A stretch of 64,000 nt of DNA from Deltaproteobacteria bacterium. GTDB taxonomy: Bacteria; JADJOY01. The first letter of the stretch is position 1; the number at the start of each line of letters is the position of its first letter. This document shows, in pieces, positions 1 through 9,797 of the stretch. The notes under the pieces are model-generated. The model ran no database searches. It worked only from the letters and a program-made list of their open reading frames with translations, and was not told where the DNA came from. A program made the position numbers and the translations under genes. The stretch spans positions 1-64,000 of the forward strand of contig JADJOY010000001.1 in NCBI GenBank assembly GCA_016713535.1, given 5' to 3'.

Positions 1-2
1 CG

Positions 3-422
3 CCGCCGGCGGTGCTCTACATCCCCGGCGGCTGGTTTCGGATCCTGTCAAGGACAGCCACTGGATAAATGGGCCTCGTTCGCGCGGCGCGCGGCTGCGT
101 GGTATTCAGCATCGACTACCGCCTCGCACCCCGCCACCCGTTCCCGGCGGCGCTCGAGGACGCCTGCGCGGCGTACGCCTGGGTGGTCGAGCACGCCGCC
201 GAGCACGGCGCCGACCCGTCGCGGATCGTCGTCGCGGGCGAGTCGGCGGGCGCCAACCTCGCCGCCGCGCTCGCATTGCTCCACACCTGCCACCAGCGCC
301 CCGAAGCCGTGGACGCGCGAGTCTGGGACCTCGGCGGGTGCCCGCGGTGGCGCGCCGCGTGCGGCACATCCCTGCCGGTGTCCGACCGTGCGCTTCCAGC
401 GCCGCCGAAGCTCGCACCGTAA
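3..422 (+). pseudogene. Remnant of an HSL-family alpha/beta hydrolase
   Basis: The frame begins inside a hydrolase: an oxyanion-hole-like segment (LYIPGGW, normally HGGGW) is followed by an in-frame TAA at 66-68. The frame then resumes with the family block around FSIDYRLAP (about 108-131) and the nucleophile elbow GESAG near 238-252. Beyond [10 protein letters not shown] the sequence no longer resembles the family, and the catalytic Asp and His region is absent before the stop at 420-422. Members are usually about 300-350 residues, so this is a 5'-truncated, internally stopped and 3'-degenerate copy. The neighbouring genes on the left edge are also disrupted. Family assignment is good; function is presumably lost unless the breaks are sequence errors. 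Confidence 0.6.
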
Positions 423-845
423 CTCGCCGACCGCATCGCGGACCTGCAAGGGCGTGCCGCAAGATGGCAGGACGACGGCGGCGCGTAAATCGCAAACCAC
501 GCTGGTGATCCTGGAGAAGAGGCTGCCAGCCGCGACCGTTGCCGCCGATCTTGCCGGCGTCGGCGCGCGCGACCCGCTCTCAGGCGACACGCGTCGCCTG
601 CGGTCGGCGTCGATCGTCGGCGTGCCGTGGACCTCTGCCCGGGCGGTGCCCGCGTTCCGGGGCGATCGCCAGCGCGTCCCCAGGGCGCGGCCAACTTCCT
701 GGAGCAGCTTTACGTTCCCGCGCGTTCCTCGCCGAGCACAGCCTGCACCGCCGCCATGACCGGGCTGACGACAAAGGCAGGGCCTTCAGCCGCTCAGCTC
801 CGGCGAGCTCGCCAACGCACCAGCGCTGGTCGTCAGCAGAACCGA
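423..845. other. No gene recognised
   Basis: This stretch has open frames on both strands, as any DNA this GC-rich does, but none carries a recognisable motif, a plausible ribosome binding site or a family-like sequence. It lies between two decayed genes and may be eroded coding sequence. Confidence 0.4.
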
Positions 846-1634
846 TTAGTACGGAGCACCAGCGGCGCCTCGTCGCGCGCGCTCAAAATGACGCGATCGC
901 CCGCGGCCCTCTCTGGGCCAACACGGCGTGGCCAGAAGAAACGTTCGAAGGGGGCGCCTCGTTGGACGCCCACCGCGAGGCAGCTCGATGGCGGCAGCGA
1001 TCGCGCGCGGCACCGTCTCCGCACCGCGAGGTAGCGGCTGCCGCGCGAGGCGGTAATACGCCCACTCCTCCACCGACCACGTGCCGGCGCGCCGCCAGTG
1101 GTGAAGGCCGGCCTCGGCTGCAGCATCGAGGTCTGGGCGCGGCTGCGGTCGGGCTGCGCCTCAAAACCTCCGGCAGGTTGTTACCTGCGACGGCGAGGGG
1201 CGCGGATCGCCCGTCGGGCCGTCCGCCGAGGTGTCGCCCGCAGCGCCAGAACCGTGTGCGAGTGCCTGGATCGACGGCGTCGAAGATCGCCACGCCCAGA
1301 GCATGGACGCCGCGTCGGCGAGCGCAGCGATCCGCGTCTCAGAGGCGAAGCGCCGGGCCGCCTCAACAGCCAGCCGCGATCTGATGCCTGGATCAGGCGT
1401 GCGAAATTGCGCCGCGGCATCGCCAAGCGAAGCCGCAGTGCTGATCGCGCAGCTCGGCTTTCAGGCGTCGCCTCAATCATTGGCGGGGTGCTCGCCCAGG
1501 ACGTGGGTGGCGAGGCGCGCGAACGGCGCGAGCTGCTCGGGCTGGTCGATGCGATCGCGGAGCGTGGGCAGGAGATCCCCCACCTCGCGGGGGCGATCGC
1601 CGTGGTCGCGCCAGGCGTCGCGGATATGCGTCAT
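846..1634 (-). pseudogene. Decayed TPR-repeat protein gene
   Basis: Reading leftwards from an ATG at 1634, the first 53 codons ([12 protein letters not shown]...[11 protein letters not shown]) look like the start of a soluble helical protein and then hit a stop at 1473. Further family-like pieces follow in other frames: a helical segment ending LADAASMLWAWR near 1300, LAVAGNNLPEVL near 1180, EEWAYYRLARQ near 1060 and FERFFWP near 950. In intact proteins I recall from memory (TPR proteins with an AVAGNNLA-type motif followed by a YRLA-type motif) such pieces are collinear in one frame. Here at least three frame changes are needed. The family recall is inference; the frame breaks are visible directly. 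Confidence 0.4.
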
Positions 1635-1659
1635 CGGCCCATCAAACCTCGCTTGCCGG

Positions 1660-2591
1660 TGCGGGTTGCGCCGGCTCGCTCGAGTCGAGGAAGGGGTGCG
1701 CCCAGCGCCGCCGGCGAGGGCGTCGGCCAGGGCGGTGATCTCGTCGCGCATCGCGAGGCGTGCGAGCCACGTCTGCGGGATCGCCGATGCGCCGTGGAAG
1801 GCGCCCGCGATCTGCCCGCACACCGCGGCGGTGGTATCGGCGTCGTCACCCAGGTTGGCGGCGGCGAGCACGGCGTCGCAAGCTCGTGTTGCGAGACACC
1901 AGCGCGGCCCCGAGGCATAAACGACGTCGCGGTACCGCGGATCACTCGCGGGGGGTGACAGGTGACCGCCTGCGCGATCCACACGAATCGCTCGGTCGAG
2001 GTGAACGCTCCCGCCTCGGCAAGGAGGAGCTCGTGCTTGGGGGAGCCGGCGAGCGCCCGTGCCACGAGCCGCGCGAAGAGCCGGCTCGCGTCCACGCACT
2101 CGGCCGCGCCGTGGGTGGTGCGCGACGAGAGCGCCGCGTGGTGCTCCACCGCGTCGAGGTCGGGCGCGAACCACATCGGGATCGGCGCCAGGCGCATCAG
2201 GCAGCCGTTCCCGGCGCTACGCGGATCGGTGGAGCCGGCGAAGGGCTCCCCCGTCGAGCGGAAACGACGTAGCGCCGCGGCGACGGTGTTGCCGATGTCG
2301 AAGCACACGCCGTTGCTGCTCAGGTAGCCCTCGTCGTGCCAGCGGACGTAGCGCGTCATCTGGTCGCGGGCGTCGAACCCGCGACACTCAGTAAGCGCTA
2401 GCCCCGGGCAGAAGCGCCATCGACGTGTCGTCGGTCCACTGGCCGGGAGCGAGCCGAAACGGTCCGCCCCCGACCATGTCGGTGAGCGGCTCGAACGTGC
2501 CGCGGCGGCGGAACTCGACGGTGGTGCCGATCGCGTCGCCCACGGCGAGGCCGAGCAGCGCGCCTCGAAATCGATCGTTTTTCTCGCCCAC
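1660..2591 (-). pseudogene. Frameshifted ADP-ribosylglycohydrolase (DraG family)
   Basis: Three collinear pieces in different frames make up one ADP-ribosylglycohydrolase. The amino-terminal piece starts at a possible GTG at 2591 and carries [13 protein letters not shown] and WTDDTSMAL, the first metal-binding motif. The middle piece (about 2400-1955) contains DIGNTVAAALRRF and a [12 protein letters not shown] segment. The carboxy-terminal piece (about 1950-1660) has [19 protein letters not shown], the second metal-binding Asp motif. The frame changes fall near 2400 and near 1950. This family removes ADP-ribose from proteins or nucleic acids using two Mg or Mn ions. Both metal motifs are preserved in sequence, so the lesions are either recent or sequencing errors. 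It lies next to the decayed TPR gene on the same strand. Confidence 0.72.
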
Positions 2592-3138
2592 GCGAACTCG
2601 CTCCGAGGGCTTCCAAACCACGTGTGGCGCTCGGTGTAAAGACGGCACCGCGTGCCGCTTGCGACCCTCGGTGGCGAGGCGCAGCGGCGAGGATCGCAGT
2701 CCCCGCCCGGCTGCGCCCGGCTGCCCGCGCCTTTCATTTGAAGATTCTTCGTGCCGCTTTCGCGCCTGGACCTGGCTCGGCGAGCGACTGGAGCCTGGCC
2801 AGCGAGGCTCGCGCCGCGTGGCGGCGCTGGCGCGGCCCTGCGATACCCGGGAGGTAAGGTTGGGCCACCGAGGTCGGTCCAGCTTTGCTCGTGGGGACCG
2901 AGTCGAAGGCGACTCCAGACTTCCTCGAACCCGCCGCCGTGGGGAAGGCGAAGCGGGACGGACGTGGACATCCAGCAAGGACAAAGGTCGAGCGGGAACC
3001 CGTCGCAGCAGAAGAAGGCGAGGGCCAGAACCGCACGCCGGACCGCTCGCGAGAGCCGAGCGAGCCGATGCGCGAGCAGGACCGCTCGGATCGGTCGCGA
3101 GGCTCGAACGACCGCTGAGTCGCTCGAATGCGCTCCAC
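2592..3138. other. No gene recognised
   Basis: There are open frames on both strands but no motif, family resemblance or convincing start. The stretch separates the ADP-ribosylglycohydrolase remnant from the metallopeptidase remnant. Confidence 0.4.
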
Positions 3139-3175
3139 GCCGGGCCGGGCCTCGAGCGTCGAGGCCCGGCCCGGC
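3139..3175 (-). terminator. 17-bp perfect hairpin downstream of the metallopeptidase remnant
   Basis: A 17-base arm at 3139-3155 is the exact reverse complement of 3159-3175, with a 3-base GCG loop. It lies 43 bases past the stop of the minus-strand metallopeptidase. There is no T-run on either side, so it may aid termination or RNA stability rather than act as a classical intrinsic terminator. Confidence 0.5.
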
Positions 3176-3218
3176 GAGCCGCCTCGGGGGGTGGCGCGGC
3201 GCTCGCCCGACCGCGACC

Positions 3219-4316
3219 TCAGCCGTGCTCGATCGGCGCGCCGTCGTGGGTGGCGCTCGCCTCGATCACGTCGTGGACGAAGCGCAGCTTGTCGATCGCG
3301 GGCGACGCCAGCACGAACGGGTAGCCGTCGGGCTGGCCGAGGCCCCGGTTCAGGTTGTTGAGCACGTACGTCAGCGCGAACCAGTCCTCGAGCAACGCAT
3401 CGAAATGGGGTGGCTTGGTTCCAGGCACGGCGTTGCCGTCGAGGCTGGGCTCGTTGCCGCGCCGCGGGACCAGCTTGAGCCCGCAGCCGGCCGCGGTCTC
3501 GAGGGTGTCGGTGAGATGGAGTGAGTAGGCCCAGGTCTCCGCCGAGTCCTCTCCAGAATGGGCGCTCGCGTACGCCGTGACCCGGAAATACTTCGGCCCG
3601 GTCGACGGGCGCTCCGGCGCCGTGGTGGCGGGCGAGGGCGGCGGCGTAGTCGGTGCGCTCGTCACCGAAGCGGGCGCGGAATTCGGCGAGGCGGTCGCTG
3701 CGCTCGACGAGGCGAGGCCAGAAGTAGTGCCCGCTCTCGTGGCGGACGTGGCCGAGCAGCGTTCGGTACGGTTCGCCGAGCGAGACCCTGCGCCGTTCGC
3801 GTTCGGCGTCGTCCGCCTCGGCGACGCTGAGCGTGATCACGCCGTTTGAGTGGCCGGTGAGGACCGGAGGCACGCCCCCGGGCGCGTCCGCGACGAGCTC
3901 GAAGGCGATGCCTCGCTCGGGGTCGTCGGAGCGGCCCGTGAGCGAGAGGCCGAGGGCGCACAGGTTCACGATCAGGCGGCGCTTGGCGACCTCCACGCGG
4001 TACCAGCGCTCGCGATTGCCTTCGACGCCGAGGTCGGGGATCACCCGCGTGAGCCGGCACGACGCGCAGAGCGGGCTCGGGTCGTCGGCCGGGACCGCCC
4101 AGTTGCAGACATCGAGATCGCGGTAGTTCGCGCAAAGCCGGTACTCGGGGCCGATCGGTCCGCCCGAGGCGGCGCGGCGCCAGCGATCATCGCCGCTCGG
4201 CGCCGACGCGCTGACCTCGCCGACGTCAGGCGGGAAGCGAGCAGGCGATCGCGGCGCGTGTCGTCGAACTTTCTCGAAGAACACGGGCTGGTCTGGTCAC
4301 AGTGGAAGATCTTCAC
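3219..4316 (-). pseudogene. Frameshifted zinc-ribbon putative metallopeptidase (DUF2248-like)
   Basis: The ATG at 4316 starts MKIFHCDQ, as in the zinc-ribbon metallopeptidase family. The frame then changes almost at once: the expected VFFEK segment is in another frame, and the expected second Cys pair of the ribbon reads DTRRDRLLA, with Cys replaced by Asp or Arg. The body continues with YRLCANYRDLDVCNW, CASCRL and the HExxH motif RHESGHYF near 3750. A second frame change near 3590 leads to TAYASAHSGEDSAETWAY, matching the family's conserved carboxy-terminal region, and it ends at 3219. At least two indels plus loss of zinc ligands argue for real decay rather than one sequencing error. Substrates of this family are not known. 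Confidence 0.65.
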
Positions 4317-4400
4317 GTCGGGCGCTCCTCTCGCTGCGGCGAACCCACGACGGTAACGGGGCCTGCGACGCGGCGCCGTGGCGCGGAGGCGCCAAATCCG

Positions 4401-5088
4401 TCAACGAACCGCTGGATACCAGCGCGCGAGCCGCGCCGCTGGCACGCCGGCCGCGTAGAGCAGCGTGATGACCCAGTTCCGGACGGTGGCATAGACCAGC
4501 CCCTCGCGCTCCCAGCGGCGCGGGGAGTTGCGTACCTGCTGCGGCAGCAAGGCGACGCGTCCCAACGCCAGGCGGCGCGCGAAGGCGACGTCCTCCGGGA
4601 TGGCATCTTCCGGGGAAGCCGCCGAGTTCAGCAACCCCACCGCGCGCGACGTGAACACCGCCTGATCTCCCCACTGCAGCCGGGTCACGCGGGCGCGCAG
4701 ATTCGCGCCCCACTCGATCACCCGGTAGCGGCGGCGCGGGTCGCGGATCGCCACCTGGAACGCGCCGCCCACGACTCCGGGGCGGGCGAGCGCCGCGCGG
4801 GCGGCGTCGAACGCGTCGGGCGGAAGCTCGGTGTCCACGTGCACGAACATCAGCAGGTCGTGGCTCGCCGCGCGCGCCGCGACGTTGAGCTGGGCGCCGC
4901 GCCCGCGGCGCGCCACCACCACCCGGTCGGCGAGGGGCCGCGCCAGCTCCACCGTGCGGTCGGTGCTGCCCGCCGTCGGCGACGACGATCTCGGCGGGAC
5001 CGAGCGCTCGCATGCGCGTGAGCCCCGCGACGACCTCGTGCTCCTCGTCGAGGACCGGTACCAGCACCGAGATCGCCGTCGCGTTCAC
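4401..5088 (-). pseudogene. Frameshifted family 2 glycosyltransferase (TIGR04283-like)
   Basis: The ATG at 5088 begins a GT2 fold (ISVLVPVLDEE, then AEIVVADGG). One extra G in the run near 4978 breaks the frame just where the family reads DGGSTDRT. The correct frame then continues as TVELARPLADRVVVARRGRG, FVHVDTELP and IRDPRRRYRVIEWGANLRAR to a stop at 4401. Two further compensating shifts around 4605-4645 alter a segment that should read roughly AELGGFPEDAIPEDVAF. This is the transferase-2 family often found beside selenium or radical SAM genes. Donor and acceptor cannot be told. It is the last of five disrupted genes on the left edge. Confidence 0.68.
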
Positions 5089-5151
5089 GTCCTTCGGCCC
5101 GTGCCGCCCGGTTGGCGCGCGGGTGGCATCGGCGTATCGCCGAACGCGCGA

Positions 5152-7836
5152 TCAAGAAACACGTCCGTGAGCGACACCCGCGCCGCCGCCGAAGCCGCCG
5201 AGCCGGAAGCGCTGCACCTCGGCGGCCAGCCCGTTCGCCTGCGTGATCAGCTCGCGCACGCGCTGGTTCATATCCTCGATCATGGCGTCGCTGTCGCGCG
5301 CGGCGGCGCGGATGGTGTCGACCGCGGTCGCGACGCGCTGGCCGCCGCGGTCGAGCTCGCCGGTGGCGCGGGCGATCGCGTCGACCATGTCCCGGATGGT
5401 GGAGACGTGGCGTCCGACGTGCTCGATGCCGTGGCGCTGGTCGGCGGTGGAGCGCTTCACCATCTGCGCGTAGTCGCGCACCCGGTCGGTGGCGTACTGG
5501 ATCTGCTCGCTGCCGCGCCGCTGCTCGTCGGTGGCGCGGCTGATGTCGGCCACGCCGCCCGCCACCTTCTGCATCGCCCGCCGCACGTGCTGGCTCTGGC
5601 GGGCCTGCTCCTGGGTCGAGAGCGCGATGCCCTTCACGCTCTCCGTCGAGAGCACCGCGCTGGCGACGATCTTGTGCAGCGACTCGCCGGTCTCGCGCGA
5701 ACGATCCTCACCGTCCTCGATGCTCGCGCGGCCCGCCGCCTCGGCTTCCTGCGCGCTCAGCCCGGCAGCGCGGATCTGCTGGATCAGCCGCTCGATGTCC
5801 TTGCTCTTCTCGCGGCTCTTGATCGACAGCTCCTTGATGTCGTTGGCGACCACGCCGAACTCGTCGGCGCCATCGCCTGCGCGCGCGGCGATGATCGTGG
5901 CATTGAGGGCGAGCAGCTTGGTACCGCCGGTGATCGAGCGCTGGATGCGCAGGATCTGGTCGATCTCCTCGATGTGGCGCTGCAGCGTCTCCATCGCCGC
6001 GCGCCCCGCGCTCGAGGTCTCGACGATGTGGTCGATCGAAACCGCGGCGCGCTCGACCGCCGAGCGCGCGTCGCTCGCGTCCTCGATCACCCGCTCGGCG
6101 AGCGCCAGGGTACGGTCGGCGCGCTCGCGCACCTGCTTGAGCGACTGGTCGATCGCCTGCATGGCGCCGGCGGTGGTCTCGGATTCGCTCGAGAGCTGGG
6201 CACTCGCCGCCGCGACCTGGCGGATCGAGGCCGCCATCTCGCCGATCGAGGACACGCAGCTCTCGGCCGAGCGGCTCAGCATCTCCATGTGGCCGTCGAC
6301 CTCGAGGATCGAGCGGCCCATCGCCTGGATCGACGCGTCGGTCTCGCCGGCCGCATCCTTGAGCGCGCCGACGCTCGACGAGATGCCGCCGATCGAGGCG
6401 GCCATGTGGCCGATCGCCACCGCGGTGTCGTCCACCGAGCGGACCTGGGTGCGCGAGGCGTCCTCGATGCGGCGTGCGCCTTCGACGAGCTGTGTCGAGA
6501 CCTCGCCGACCCGCTGCGCGGACTCGCTGACCCGGCCGATGAGGCGCAGCAGGTTCTCGTGCATGCGCCGGAAGCCGAGCGCGACCGCGCCGATCTCGTC
6601 ATCGGTCGTGACGCGCGCGGGCCGGGTCAAGTCGCCGCGCGCGATCCGCTCGCTCGCGGCCTCGATCAGCCGCAGCGGGCCCCGCACCATCTGGGCGTAG
6701 ATCGCGATCAGCGTGCCGACCAGCGCCAGCACTAGCGTTCCGATCGCGATGACCATGCGGATGGCCTTGTCGAGCTCGCCGCCGTGGCGTCGGAACACCC
6801 GCCACAGCCGCGCCCCGCCGTGCTCCGGGCTGCGCAGGCGCTCGATCGGTGCGCTCACCACCACCAGGCGGCCGCCGACCACGTCGACTCCGTTGCCCGC
6901 CCCGTGGGTCGACGACAGACGCGCCACCAGGTCGGGCGGAAGGTCCGAGTCGGTGAGGCTGGACACGCCCCGGCTCGTGACCCGAGCCTTGCCCGTCGCG
7001 GGGTCGAGGAAGAGCTCGGCCGAGGTCCGGTAGAGCACCAGCCCGTCGTCGTACGCGATCAGCAGCGTGCCGTCGTCGCCGCCGCGCTTCATGCGCTCGT
7101 CGAAGTCCGCGGCCGCGGACGGTTCGCTCGCGCGCTCGAGCTCGTTCGCGAGCTCCTCGAGCTTCTCCGAGTGGCGGTCGAGGAGCTCCACCTCGATCGC
7201 TCGGAGCGCCGCGTTCGAGAACGCGAAGCCCACGAACACCAGCGGCACGATCGCCACGGCCAGCGAGAACAGCCACAGGTGCAGCGCGATGCCGCCGACG
7301 CCCGGATGAGCGAGGCGCCCGGTGCGCTCGATGAGCACCGCCATCACCGGCCCCACGATCCAGCGCGCGCGGAAGTAGCACACCACCGCGAACGTGAAGC
7401 TCACGAAGACTCCGGCGAGGGTCGTGCCGAGGAGCTGGGTAGCGTTGAAAGGGGTGATCCATCGGTCGCTGACCGCGAGCGCGGATACCAGGAGCAGCAC
7501 CGCGACGGCTGCGAGCCGCGTCGCGAGACGTTGCGGGTAGCGCTGGACCCGCGCGAGCGTCTCGAGGTCGGCCTCGGCGCTCGCCGGCGCGTCGGCGGGG
7601 TCGAGCCGGGTGATGTGGCGCTGGATGCTCGCGAAGGCGAACCGGTGGTAGAGCAGGCCGCCCACCGTGAGACCGAAGCCGACGAACCCCGCCACGAGCG
7701 CGACGGTGGCGCGCTGCGGAGGCGTGAGGTCGACGGCGAACCAGATGAAGGCGAGGCCGTACGCGCAGCCGAACGCGGTGATCGCGAAGATGAGCCAGTC
7801 GATGCGGCGCTTGGTATCGCGGGCGGCGGCTTCCAC
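5152..7836 (-). CDS. Methyl-accepting chemotaxis protein with a multi-helix membrane sensor module
   Basis: The predicted protein is about 894 residues from a GTG at 7836. Two hydrophobic hairpins lie in roughly the first 160 residues and a fifth membrane helix (LWLFSLAVAIVPLVF) near residue 190. An extracytoplasmic stretch of about 140 residues follows, then a sixth helix (MVIAIGTLVLALVGTLIAIY), a HAMP linker and a long coiled-coil signalling region. The hairpin tip reads LLALNATIIAARAGDGADEF, where typical receptors have ALNAAIEAARAGE, so CheA coupling is plausible. Six membrane helices rather than two is unusual for this class. The start was chosen because the longer upstream frame lies inside the pseudopilin gene, which ends at 7850. 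The 13-bp spacing suggests co-transcription and perhaps control of surface motility. Confidence 0.88.
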   Translation of the reverse strand: MEAAARDTKRRIDWLIFAITAFGCAYGLAFIWFAVDLTPPQRATVALVAGFVGFGLTVGGLLYHRFAFASIQRHITRLDPADAPASAEADLETLARVQRYPQRLATRLAAVAVLLLVSALAVSDRWITPFNATQLLGTTLAGVFVSFTFAVVCYFRARWIVGPVMAVLIERTGRLAHPGVGGIALHLWLFSLAVAIVPLVFVGFAFSNAALRAIEVELLDRHSEKLEELANELERASEPSAAADFDERMKRGGDDGTLLIAYDDGLVLYRTSAELFLDPATGKARVTSRGVSSLTDSDLPPDLVARLSSTHGAGNGVDVVGGRLVVVSAPIERLRSPEHGGARLWRVFRRHGGELDKAIRMVIAIGTLVLALVGTLIAIYAQMVRGPLRLIEAASERIARGDLTRPARVTTDDEIGAVALGFRRMHENLLRLIGRVSESAQRVGEVSTQLVEGARRIEDASRTQVRSVDDTAVAIGHMAASIGGISSSVGALKDAAGETDASIQAMGRSILEVDGHMEMLSRSAESCVSSIGEMAASIRQVAAASAQLSSESETTAGAMQAIDQSLKQVRERADRTLALAERVIEDASDARSAVERAAVSIDHIVETSSAGRAAMETLQRHIEEIDQILRIQRSITGGTKLLALNATIIAARAGDGADEFGVVANDIKELSIKSREKSKDIERLIQQIRAAGLSAQEAEAAGRASIEDGEDRSRETGESLHKIVASAVLSTESVKGIALSTQEQARQSQHVRRAMQKVAGGVADISRATDEQRRGSEQIQYATDRVRDYAQMVKRSTADQRHGIEHVGRHVSTIRDMVDAIARATGELDRGGQRVATAVDTIRAAARDSDAMIEDMNQRVRELITQANGLAAEVQRFRLGGFGGGAGVAHGRVS

Positions 7837-7849
7837 GGGAGTAGGAGTA

Positions 7850-8470
7850 TCACGATCGTCGCCGCCATCGGCCGTCCTCGAGCGACCAGCTCTCGATGGT
7901 CCCCGAGAGATTGGTGCGAACCGCCCACGCCACCAGCTCGCCGTCGCCCGCGCTGAGGTAGACGGTGCCCGCGCCGGCGTTCCCGGCCGGGAAGAACGCG
8001 ACCCGGTCGGCGCCGCCGCTGAACGAGACCCCGTCCGCGAACACGGTCGAGTCTCCCGGCCCCTTGGCGACGCCGGGCGCGCCGAAGTGGATGCCACGTG
8101 GCAGCGTCTTCACGGCCCGTCCCGAGCGGAAGCCGTCGAGCAGCACCTGCGCGGCCTCGCGCTCGCCTGGCCCCTCGGCGTGGTCCCCGTCGAGGTCGGC
8201 GAACGCGGTGTAGACGCCGTCGGCGGGCCGAAGCGGCGCGGGCGCGAAGTCGACGTAGACGGTGTGGTTGAGGGTGATGGCGCGCGTCCGCGCGACCCGC
8301 ATCGCCAGCACCAGATCGTGGACGACGGCACGGAGGCGGGCGTCGGGCGCGCGCGCCAGTGCCTGGTTTCCGACCAGCCATAGCCCACCCACGATCGCGA
8401 GCACGGCGAGCAGCTCGGGAAGCGTGAACCCGGATCGGGGCAGGGGCGGGCTCTTGGCGGCGCGGCGCAT
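7850..8470 (-). CDS. GspH/FimT-type pseudopilin
   Basis: This is a 206-residue protein whose ATG at 8470 follows a good GAGAGGA site. A short basic leader (MRRAAKSPPLPRSG) precedes the class III signal FTLPELLAVLAIVGGLWLVG, so a prepilin peptidase should cut after Gly14. The remaining globular domain (VHDLVLAMRVARTRAITLN) is typical of FimT and GspH minor pseudopilins. These prime assembly of type IV pili or type II secretion pseudopili in the inner membrane. It sits between a sigma-54 activator and a chemoreceptor, and tandem PilT-type ATPases lie 7 kb away, all consistent with a surface-filament programme. The exact system (pilus or secretion) cannot be decided. Confidence 0.82.
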   Translation of the reverse strand: MRRAAKSPPLPRSGFTLPELLAVLAIVGGLWLVGNQALARAPDARLRAVVHDLVLAMRVARTRAITLNHTVYVDFAPAPLRPADGVYTAFADLDGDHAEGPGEREAAQVLLDGFRSGRAVKTLPRGIHFGAPGVAKGPGDSTVFADGVSFSGGADRVAFFPAGNAGAGTVYLSAGDGELVAWAVRTNLSGTIESWSLEDGRWRRRS

Positions 8471-8661
8471 TCGTCCTCTCGTGCGGTCGAGGGTCCGCAG
8501 CGCAAGCGCGATGCCGGGCGCCGGCGTGGCCGGAGCGCGCACATTCGCCGGTGATTTCGCCGGACCGGGTGCGCCGGCGCCGGTGCCGGTGCGAGGCCGG
8601 AGGCGCGCCCCTGCGCCCGCGGTGACGCGTCGCTGCCGCGAGCGCGTGGCGTCGGACCCGC

Positions 8662-9711
8662 TCAGCGGATACCGAAGCGGGCGAGCTTCTTCTGCAGCGT
8701 GCGCCGCGAGATGCCGAGAGCGAGCGCCGTGCGGGTGCGGTTGCCGGAGCACACCGCGAGCGCGCGCGCCACCATCTCGGATTCGGTCTCGACCAGGATC
8801 GCGCCCAGTCGCGAGCCGTCGGGAGCGTTCGCCGCGCCGGCGTCGGGCAGGTCGAAGGCGCGGACCCCGAGCGGCACGTCGCACTCGCTCTCGATCACCG
8901 CGCGGCGCACGCGATGATCGAGCTCTCGTACGTTGCCGGGCCACGAGTGCGCGAGGAGCGCGCGCATCGCATCGTCCGTGACGCCCGGTACGGCCCGCCC
9001 GTAGCGGAGATTGGCTCGATCGAGGAAGGTGCTCAGTAGCTCCGGGACGTCCTCGGCCCGCTCGCGCAGCGCGGGCACCTGGATCGGCAGCTCGTGCAGC
9101 CGCCAGTAGAGGTCCTGACGGAAGCGCCCGTCAGCGACCATCTGCTCGAGCGGGCGGTGGGTCGCGGCGACCACCCTCACGTCGACCTTGTGGGTGTGAT
9201 CGGCGCCCACCCGCGAGATCTCGCCGAACTGGAGGGTGCGCAGGAGCTGCACCTGCACCAGGGGTGAGAGGTCGCCGACCTCGTCGAGGAACGCGGTGCC
9301 CTTGTGGGCGCACTCGAAGCGTCCGCGCCGTGGCGCGCGGGCGTCGGTGAAGGCGCCGCGCTCGTGACCGAAGAGCTCGCTCGCCGCGATCGCGTCCGGG
9401 ATGGTGCCGCACTGGATCACCACCAGCGGCTGGTGAGAGCGCTCGGAGAGCGCGTGGATGGCGTTCGCGACGAGCTCCTTGCCGGTGCCGCTCTCGCCCT
9501 GGACCAGCACGCTCGCGTGGGTGCGCGCGGCGCGTGCGATGCGCGTCCTGAGCCGCGTCATGAGCGCGGAGGAGCCGACCAGGTGAGCGAGGGCGTCGCG
9601 GCCCGAGCGACTGGCCTCCGGCGACGCCGGCGCGGCGGCGGCCGTGGCGTCTGCCACCACCCACGAGGCGTCGGAGCCGTGCGAGGAAGGAAACGACGAG
9701 GAAGCGTGCAT
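8662..9711 (-). CDS. Sigma-54-dependent transcriptional activator without receiver domain
   Basis: This is a 349-residue protein, with ATG at 9711 directly behind a strong GGAGGT site. After about 45 low-complexity residues comes an AAA+ domain with Walker A GESGTGKE, Walker B FLDEVGDL and the arginine-finger region DVPELL. A Fis-type helix-turn-helix forms the end (TRTALALGISRRTLQKKL). No receiver, GAF or PAS domain is present, so activity must be controlled by level, another protein, or constitutively. The sigma-54 contact loop reads GAFTDA rather than GAFTGA, which can affect holoenzyme interaction. The pseudopilin and chemoreceptor genes lie immediately downstream on the same strand and are candidate targets; I found no clear -24/-12 promoter. 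Confidence 0.88.
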   Translation of the reverse strand: MHASSSFPSSHGSDASWVVADATAAAAPASPEASRSGRDALAHLVGSSALMTRLRTRIARAARTHASVLVQGESGTGKELVANAIHALSERSHQPLVVIQCGTIPDAIAASELFGHERGAFTDARAPRRGRFECAHKGTAFLDEVGDLSPLVQVQLLRTLQFGEISRVGADHTHKVDVRVVAATHRPLEQMVADGRFRQDLYWRLHELPIQVPALRERAEDVPELLSTFLDRANLRYGRAVPGVTDDAMRALLAHSWPGNVRELDHRVRRAVIESECDVPLGVRAFDLPDAGAANAPDGSRLGAILVETESEMVARALAVCSGNRTRTALALGISRRTLQKKLARFGIR

Positions 9712-9797
9712 GCGACCTCCGGAAGGCGAGGCCGCGCACGCTCGCCGCCGGTCGCTGCCGCGAGCTCGGGGCGGCGCACCGGCGGTGTGGCGAAGCC

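Noticed and set aside
66-68. Recoded stop (selenocysteine or readthrough) in the hydrolase
   Set aside because: The codon is TAA, flanking residues do not suit such recoding, and the rest of the gene is also degenerate.
4831-6735. Long plus-strand open frame opposite the chemoreceptor
   Set aside because: It is a mirror frame created by high GC; composition is Arg/Ala/Asp-rich with no motif, and the minus strand carries an unmistakable receptor. The same holds for long frames opposite the DUF11 protein, the copper ATPase and HEAT protein 2.
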